From: a virus
Length of the DNA stretch: 43,460 bases
IMG/VR virus record: IMGVR_UViG_3300008113_004027
Coordinates: 1-43,460 of that record
Strand: one strand, 5' to 3'
Below are positions 39,507 through 43,460 of the stretch, piece after piece; position 1 is the stretch's first letter, and each line of letters starts with the position of its first letter. Below the pieces are notes generated by a model. It had not been told where the DNA came from. It did not search any database and saw nothing but the letters and a program-made list of their open reading frames with translations. Made by a program: the position numbers and the translations under genes.

Positions 39507-40576
39507 TTCTTTTTTCCTGATTTCATATTAGCTAGCCAATGTGCCATGCGCTGTTTTTCACCTGAGCTATTCTTTGCTGTTTTTCTTAGACTGCTTACAC
39601 TAGCCTTAGTATTCACACCACTGCGTTTAGCAAGTCCTTTGCGCCCTGGATTCTTTCCATCTGCAAAGTTTTCGTGCATGCCAAAGTTTCCAGTCATACG
39701 TACTTGTTTTATTCCAACATCATTGGCAAACTTATCAATGACCATTGCTATTTGAAAGTCCAGTATAGTTAATCCCTTAACATCAAAGGTAGTTGTCTTT
39801 ACAGCAACTTCTGCAACGTCCTGTGTTACTTCACAGAAGTGATCCATCTTTTCACTTAGCTTATTAATTATTCTTACAAATGCTTCAGCTTCTCTATGAT
39901 CTTGTGCTACATACTTTGCTTGAAGTGTTTTATGATCCAACATCTCCCAGTCTGGAAGATACTTTGTTTTCATATCGTCTAAGGAATCATTATTAGGCTT
40001 AAATTCTTCAACATCGTTAGTTCTAAACTTGCCTTCAACTACACTTTCTACATTATAAGTAGGATCTGTTTTTTGACCTTTCTTTTTCTTATGTGCAGCA
40101 GGATCGAGATCAGTAGTTGTTAACCCTAACTTTTTTAAATTTTGAATATATTCGTGTTCCAAATCTTCACTTCCAAATGACAATATGGCGCTGGGAGGAC
40201 CTTTACCAAAATCATGTTTGCCCATGCCTTCAAGATCGCTGATGTGCATGCCTAGTTTGTACCAATCATATACATCGCTTACATCTACTTTAACAGTGCC
40301 AGCTGGCATAGTTGGTTTAGTTTCTGGACCATATGGACGATCATTTGGATGTCGATCTTCCATACTTACTTTATTTTTGCCTTCACCTAGATTAGATAAA
40401 ACATTAGTTGAAGAACCTTTAACACGTCTTTTGTGTGTAGGTGGGTAACCATCTTTGTCTACTGTATTGCCAAACTTTGCAGCTTGTATTTTAATTTCAT
40501 CAGGACCAACATCAACTGTTGTATTGACGCCCTTTACAATGCGACCTCCGTTTTCAAAAATTTCTCGTAACTTCAT
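39503..40576 (-). CDS. Protein with pterin-dehydratase-like domain and basic tail
   Basis: The 357-residue protein starts MKLREIFENGG, like its capsid-targeting neighbours. A middle segment near 206-290 (WEMLDHKTLQ, EAEAFVRIINKLSEKMDHF, VKTTTFDVKGLTILDFQIAM) resembles pterin-4a-carbinolamine dehydratase (PCD/DCoH), with the usual HHP replaced by DHF. The C-terminus is basic, with GRKGLAKRSGV and SGEKQRMAHW, a module seen in several marine phage proteins. Length is far above that of a bare PCD (about 100), so it is a fusion. Its role may be structural. Confidence 0.65.
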   Translation of the reverse strand: MKLREIFENGGRIVKGVNTTVDVGPDEIKIQAAKFGNTVDKDGYPPTHKRRVKGSSTNVLSNLGEGKNKVSMEDRHPNDRPYGPETKPTMPAGTVKVDVSDVYDWYKLGMHISDLEGMGKHDFGKGPPSAILSFGSEDLEHEYIQNLKKLGLTTTDLDPAAHKKKKGQKTDPTYNVESVVEGKFRTNDVEEFKPNNDSLDDMKTKYLPDWEMLDHKTLQAKYVAQDHREAEAFVRIINKLSEKMDHFCEVTQDVAEVAVKTTTFDVKGLTILDFQIAMVIDKFANDVGIKQVRMTGNFGMHENFADGKNPGRKGLAKRSGVNTKASVSSLRKTAKNSSGEKQRMAHWLANMKSGKKK

Positions 40577-40800
40577 CGCTTGCGTCCTCTAAATCCTGGC
40601 TGTTGACTCAAGGGGCCAGTAAGCCCAGGAATAGTAAACCAAAGTTGAAACCATTCTTCTGTACCAGGTTGTATATTACGTTCACGCTCAATCCGTTTCT
40701 TTTCAGTACCTGTAACTGAAATGTTTGAGCCTTCGTATGCAGTGTATCCTTTAAATTCGTTGATACCCGCTAGGCGTTTGAGCTGTTGGATTTCGTCCAT
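40573..40800 (-). CDS. Small hypothetical phage protein
   Basis: The 75-residue protein begins MDEIQQLKRLAGINEFKGY, has a basic middle (EKKRIERERNI), and ends with GFRGRKR. The LKRLAGI start is common in small phage proteins. No function is seen. It overlaps the gene upstream by one base. Confidence 0.6.
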   Translation of the reverse strand: MDEIQQLKRLAGINEFKGYTAYEGSNISVTGTEKKRIERERNIQPGTEEWFQLWFTIPGLTGPLSQQPGFRGRKR

Positions 40801-41687
40801 TATTTTTTTAATCGTTGTCTTGCTTGATTAAGCATATCGTCTAACTCTGGGTCGCTTGCATCAACATCACCTGTTTTACTAGAGTTCATAGTCGTGCCCT
40901 TGTATCTTAATTTTAAATTAGAATACATGGCGCCACGTTGTCTTAAAAAATCTGACAACCATTTATCAGCTTGCTCGATAACTTGTCTTGGTGTTCCAAC
41001 CCAATTATTTTTTTCCATAGTTGGTGTTAAATCAAATTCTTTATATTCACCACCCATTAACATAGATGCCATTAGTTTGTTAGGATCAACTGTTTGTTCT
41101 TCCATACTTTCTGCAGGCACAGCTTCTTTGTCTTTGATTCCCATACCCTTGCGTACAGCCGCAAACATTTCATGTGCTAGTTCTTGATTAGGCACACCTT
41201 GTGCAAATGCATCAAAGTCACCGCTGGCCGCAGCAGCTCGCATTTTACTTGCACTCATACCTTCAGCACCATCTGCATCTGGATCACGCTCGCCTGCACT
41301 AACTACTTGTATGTTGTTAAAATTGTATTCAACACCGTTGTATTTGTTAATTAGTTCTTGAAATGATTCTACACGATCAGATCCTGCTACATAAATTAGC
41401 TCAGTATACCCAAGTTGATTAATCTTTTGTAATGCTTGAATGATTGTTTTTACTTCTGGATTACCAATGGTTAGCTCTGGAAAGAAAAACTTTGCGTAGC
41501 GCAATTTTGTTTGAAAGTCTAGTGGGTCAGTCTTAGGTTTCTGCGATTGACTTAAAAAGATATAAGGGTCACCGGGTAAACTTTTAATTTTGTCAACTAG
41601 TTTTTTGTGCCCTATAGTAGGGGGATTCATCCTACCAAATGCTATTACGGCTGCACTTTTAGCTTCAACAATTTGATAGACTTTCAT
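40800..41687 (-). CDS. Cytidylyltransferase/adenylyltransferase-like protein with capsid-targeting-like N-terminus
   Basis: The 295-residue protein starts MKVYQIVEAKS, then FGRMNPPTIGHKKLV (17-31), a nucleotidyltransferase HxGH-type motif, and ISSTK-like SASKMR near 145-150. The first 170 residues fit the NMN adenylyltransferase or CTP-cytidylyltransferase fold. A 120-residue C-terminal part has no clear motif. Enzyme activity is plausible. The IVEA sequence could be cleaved by a gp21-type protease. AAAGGG precedes the ATG, overlapping the previous stop by 4 bp. Confidence 0.8.
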   Translation of the reverse strand: MKVYQIVEAKSAAVIAFGRMNPPTIGHKKLVDKIKSLPGDPYIFLSQSQKPKTDPLDFQTKLRYAKFFFPELTIGNPEVKTIIQALQKINQLGYTELIYVAGSDRVESFQELINKYNGVEYNFNNIQVVSAGERDPDADGAEGMSASKMRAAAASGDFDAFAQGVPNQELAHEMFAAVRKGMGIKDKEAVPAESMEEQTVDPNKLMASMLMGGEYKEFDLTPTMEKNNWVGTPRQVIEQADKWLSDFLRQRGAMYSNLKLRYKGTTMNSSKTGDVDASDPELDDMLNQARQRLKK

Positions 41688-42019
41688 TTGTAATCGCCCT
41701 TTTTAATAAGATCCATTTCTTCGGAAAATAGTTTATCTATAATAGCAGAGCGATCGTCATTGTTAAAAATTTCATCAGCTTGATCGGCTAGCTTAAATTT
41801 TCGGCAGTATTGAGTAATACCTTCTTCAACCATAGAAGAAAACATTTCCATTTTGTTGCAAGATTTACCTGCGCGACTCATGTCTGCAAGTTTAGTTACA
41901 GTAGGATAGTATTGTTTGCGATAGAACATGGGATCGTTACGCATGAATACTATTGCGTCTTCAACTACATCAAAAGGTAGTTCTTTATTATCTGGGTGTG
42001 TAAATTCAACTATTCTCAT
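41684..42019 (-). CDS. Hypothetical phage protein
   Basis: ATG 42019 gives 111 residues. A longer frame reaches back to 42079 but would overlap the preceding gene by 56 bp. It begins MRIVEFTHPDNKELPFDVVE and contains FMRNDPMFYRKQYYPTV and KSCNKMEMFSSMVEEGI. It is mostly helical. No function is recognised. Confidence 0.6.
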   Translation of the reverse strand: MRIVEFTHPDNKELPFDVVEDAIVFMRNDPMFYRKQYYPTVTKLADMSRAGKSCNKMEMFSSMVEEGITQYCRKFKLADQADEIFNNDDRSAIIDKLFSEEMDLIKKGDYK

Positions 42020-42023
42020 ATTA

Positions 42024-42590
42024 TTACCATTTTCTGCAAGACCAATAGCGTGCCTTAGTACGCGGTCCTGGATTATCACAATTATGTCTTGCTCTAAAGC
42101 TTCTACGTCTAGCTGGATTAGATTTCTTAATGGTCATGTTAGGATCACCAAAGTTAACTTTTTTAATGTTACCTGTGCCTGGATCTTTAACATATACCTT
42201 AAACTTTTTAACATCGCCCTGCATGGGCTTGCCCAACGAAACTTTACGACCTTGATATTCTGCTTCGTCTAGCTGATCTTCGTTGAACCACATTACACCG
42301 TACTCTATAAAGAAGTCGTCACCTTCGTAGGTTTCTTCAATAATGTTCTCATCTATATCTGAGCTTATTTCAATATCAAAATCGTCAAATCCTTGCTCAA
42401 ACATGTAGTTGCTTAGGCGTTGTGCATATTCGTCTGATTCTTGTTCTGTAAGTGCTCTTGGTAGAGGTATTTGAAACACATGTGCGCCCTGCGCAGTTTC
42501 AAATAGTTCGTTACCTGGAAAGACAGATTCGTCTAAACTTTCAGTTAGACTATCGCTCTTTTCAAATATTACTCTTACAAAATGTTCCAT
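42024..42590 (-). CDS. Hypothetical phage protein with conserved basic C-terminus
   Basis: The 188-residue protein has an acidic first half (residues 1-110, including ESLDESVFPGNELFE), then a C-terminal module with KFKVYVKDPGTGNIKKVNFG, ARRRSFRARHNCDNPGP and ARYWSCRKW. The last part is rich in Arg and Cys and is common in marine T4-like phages in my recollection; I do not know its role. A virion or DNA-packaging link is likely. It lies upstream of the nucleotidyltransferase. Confidence 0.65.
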   Translation of the reverse strand: MEHFVRVIFEKSDSLTESLDESVFPGNELFETAQGAHVFQIPLPRALTEQESDEYAQRLSNYMFEQGFDDFDIEISSDIDENIIEETYEGDDFFIEYGVMWFNEDQLDEAEYQGRKVSLGKPMQGDVKKFKVYVKDPGTGNIKKVNFGDPNMTIKKSNPARRRSFRARHNCDNPGPRTKARYWSCRKW

Positions 42591-42691
42591 ATATCAAACC
42601 TTAAATTTATCATGTATTTACTTTTTTACTTAATCTCAAGTTCTTAGTGTAGACTAGCATAGATTATCTCTTTAGTACTATTTACCGTTCT

Positions 42692-43460
42692 TTAATCCCA
42701 CGCTCCGCCCGTTTGTTGCCAAGCACCGTCTGTGAATATCAGTGTACAGAAAGCACTACTATCAACATATGAAGCGATGGCATCATTGAATATTCTAAAT
42801 GGTAATAGCAGTCCGTTAGTTCCTGTACCACCACCTATTCTGTAAGTAGCTACAGTAACACTTACGTTTGCGGGTGTTGCTCCGTTCTGTGGTACCAAGT
42901 ACATGATCTGTCCTTCAACACCGTCTGCTAAAGAATATATACCGTCTGTTAGTTTGTTGACAGTTTTAGTTAGATCCAGTGCTGTAACTGCTTGAATAAC
43001 ATCCGCAACTGATATATTTGCGGTGCTTCCTAAAGTTCCGCCTAGATCACCGGTATCTAATGTTCCAATAACGTCATTCACTGCGGTATTACCAGTTGTG
43101 TTAGTAACAGTATATGCGGCCGCGCCACCAGTGACCACTACTGTAAATGTGACCGGTCCTCGAGTAAATGGTCCGTAGTTGCCATCTACAATAGCACCTA
43201 TATATCCACTATCTGATAGAGAAGTTGCTGTTCCAGTGTTATAGGCAATCCCAGTCTTGGCCACTGTGCTGTTAACCACAGCACCTGGCAATGTTGTTTT
43301 ACCAGTACTGTCAAAAGTCCAAGTATTAACACCACCGGCGGTATTTAGAGTAATATTACCGCCTGCCGCTGTGTATAATGCTAACTGTCCACCGCTGTTA
43401 GCATCAATAGTGATATTACCGCCAGTACTGTTAGCACTACTACCGCTTTCAATATTGATG
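42692..43460 (-). CDS. Tail-fibre or structural protein, 5' end beyond the window
   Basis: The frame is open from the stop at 42692 to the window edge and encodes at least 256 residues. The N-terminal end of the fragment has repeated Gly/Asn/Thr strands and WTFDSTGKTTLPG, a tail-fibre repeat type. The C-terminus ends TDGAWQQTGGAWD. The TTG at 43289-43291 lies inside this frame and is not the real start. It should form part of the adsorption apparatus. Confidence 0.75.
   Translation of the reverse strand, partial: INIESGSSANSTGGNITIDANSGGQLALYTAAGGNITLNTAGGVNTWTFDSTGKTTLPGAVVNSTVAKTGIAYNTGTATSLSDSGYIGAIVDGNYGPFTRGPVTFTVVVTGGAAAYTVTNTTGNTAVNDVIGTLDTGDLGGTLGSTANISVADVIQAVTALDLTKTVNKLTDGIYSLADGVEGQIMYLVPQNGATPANVSVTVATYRIGGGTGTNGLLLPFRIFNDAIASYVDSSAFCTLIFTDGAWQQTGGAWD

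Noticed and set aside
42600-42690. GTAAATA/GATAAATT sequences ahead of 42024-42590
   Set aside because: They differ from the NATAAATA late consensus in key positions, and A+T-rich gaps give such matches by chance. The 101-bp gap shows no clear promoter, RNA gene or hairpin.
1-43460. CRISPR arrays, tRNA genes, insertion sequences, integrase
   Set aside because: No set of short spaced repeats, tRNA cloverleaf, transposase or integrase motif was seen. The only tandem repeat is in the LysM gene.

Overview
The window looks like part of a marine T4-like myovirus genome (lytic, dsDNA, A+T-rich). The evidence is a family B DNA polymerase (gp43 type), a gp45-type sliding clamp, a T4 RNase H-type 5' nuclease, a DsbA-like late-transcription DNA-binding protein, late promoters of the TATAAATA type, tail-fibre genes at both ends of the minus-strand block, and many short hypothetical genes joined by ATGA or TAATG overlaps. 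The host cannot be read from the sequence. No photosynthesis gene and no tRNA gene was seen, so a cyanobacterial, SAR11-like or other marine host all remain possible.

Region 1 (1-13426) is a metabolic accessory island, mostly on the plus strand, with three genes inverted at 2549-5503. It encodes four radical SAM proteins (two with an N-terminal Cys-rich twitch-like layout), five 2-oxoglutarate/Fe(II) or AspH-like oxygenases, an SGNH-like hydrolase, a PLP-dependent aminotransferase-like protein, a glycine amidinotransferase-like enzyme, two paralogous glycosyltransferase-like proteins and one further two-part protein of unknown role. It abuts a tail-fibre gene (13423-14568). Late promoters lie inside it, one of them a perfect palindrome that can serve both directions. 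I infer that it tailors a virion protein, a glycan or a small molecule late in infection. The product is unknown.

Region 2 (13423-33436) is entirely on the minus strand. It carries a tail fibre, several short conserved phage-type proteins, a MoxR-like AAA+ ATPase with a VWA/HExxH partner, RNase H, and a dispersed 7-deazaguanine route: FolE (23563-24402), QueE (21552-22409), a QueD-like protein (28787-29176) and a TGT/DpdA-like transglycosylase (29930-31489). No QueC was found. The likely outcome is 7-deazaguanine-type modification of phage DNA that protects it from restriction. A phosphoribosyltransferase, HIT protein, cupin, GT-B glycosyltransferase and small host-like proteins (YdcH/DUF465 type, BPSL0761 type) lie among these genes, followed by the sliding clamp and a sugar epimerase.

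Region 3 (33438-43460), also on the minus strand, holds DNA polymerase, small membrane and DNA-binding proteins, and then a run of probable virion or internal proteins. Four of these share a short N-terminal sequence resembling the T4 capsid-targeting peptide. One of them contains a pterin-dehydratase-like domain and another is a nucleotidyltransferase. The window ends inside another tail-fibre-like gene.

Two promoter classes are visible. Five near-consensus sigma-70 promoters precede the MoxR, VWA, FolE, QueD-like and DsbA-like genes (presumed early or middle expression). NATAAATA late promoters precede the tail fibre, the LysM protein, a small operon and the accessory island genes.
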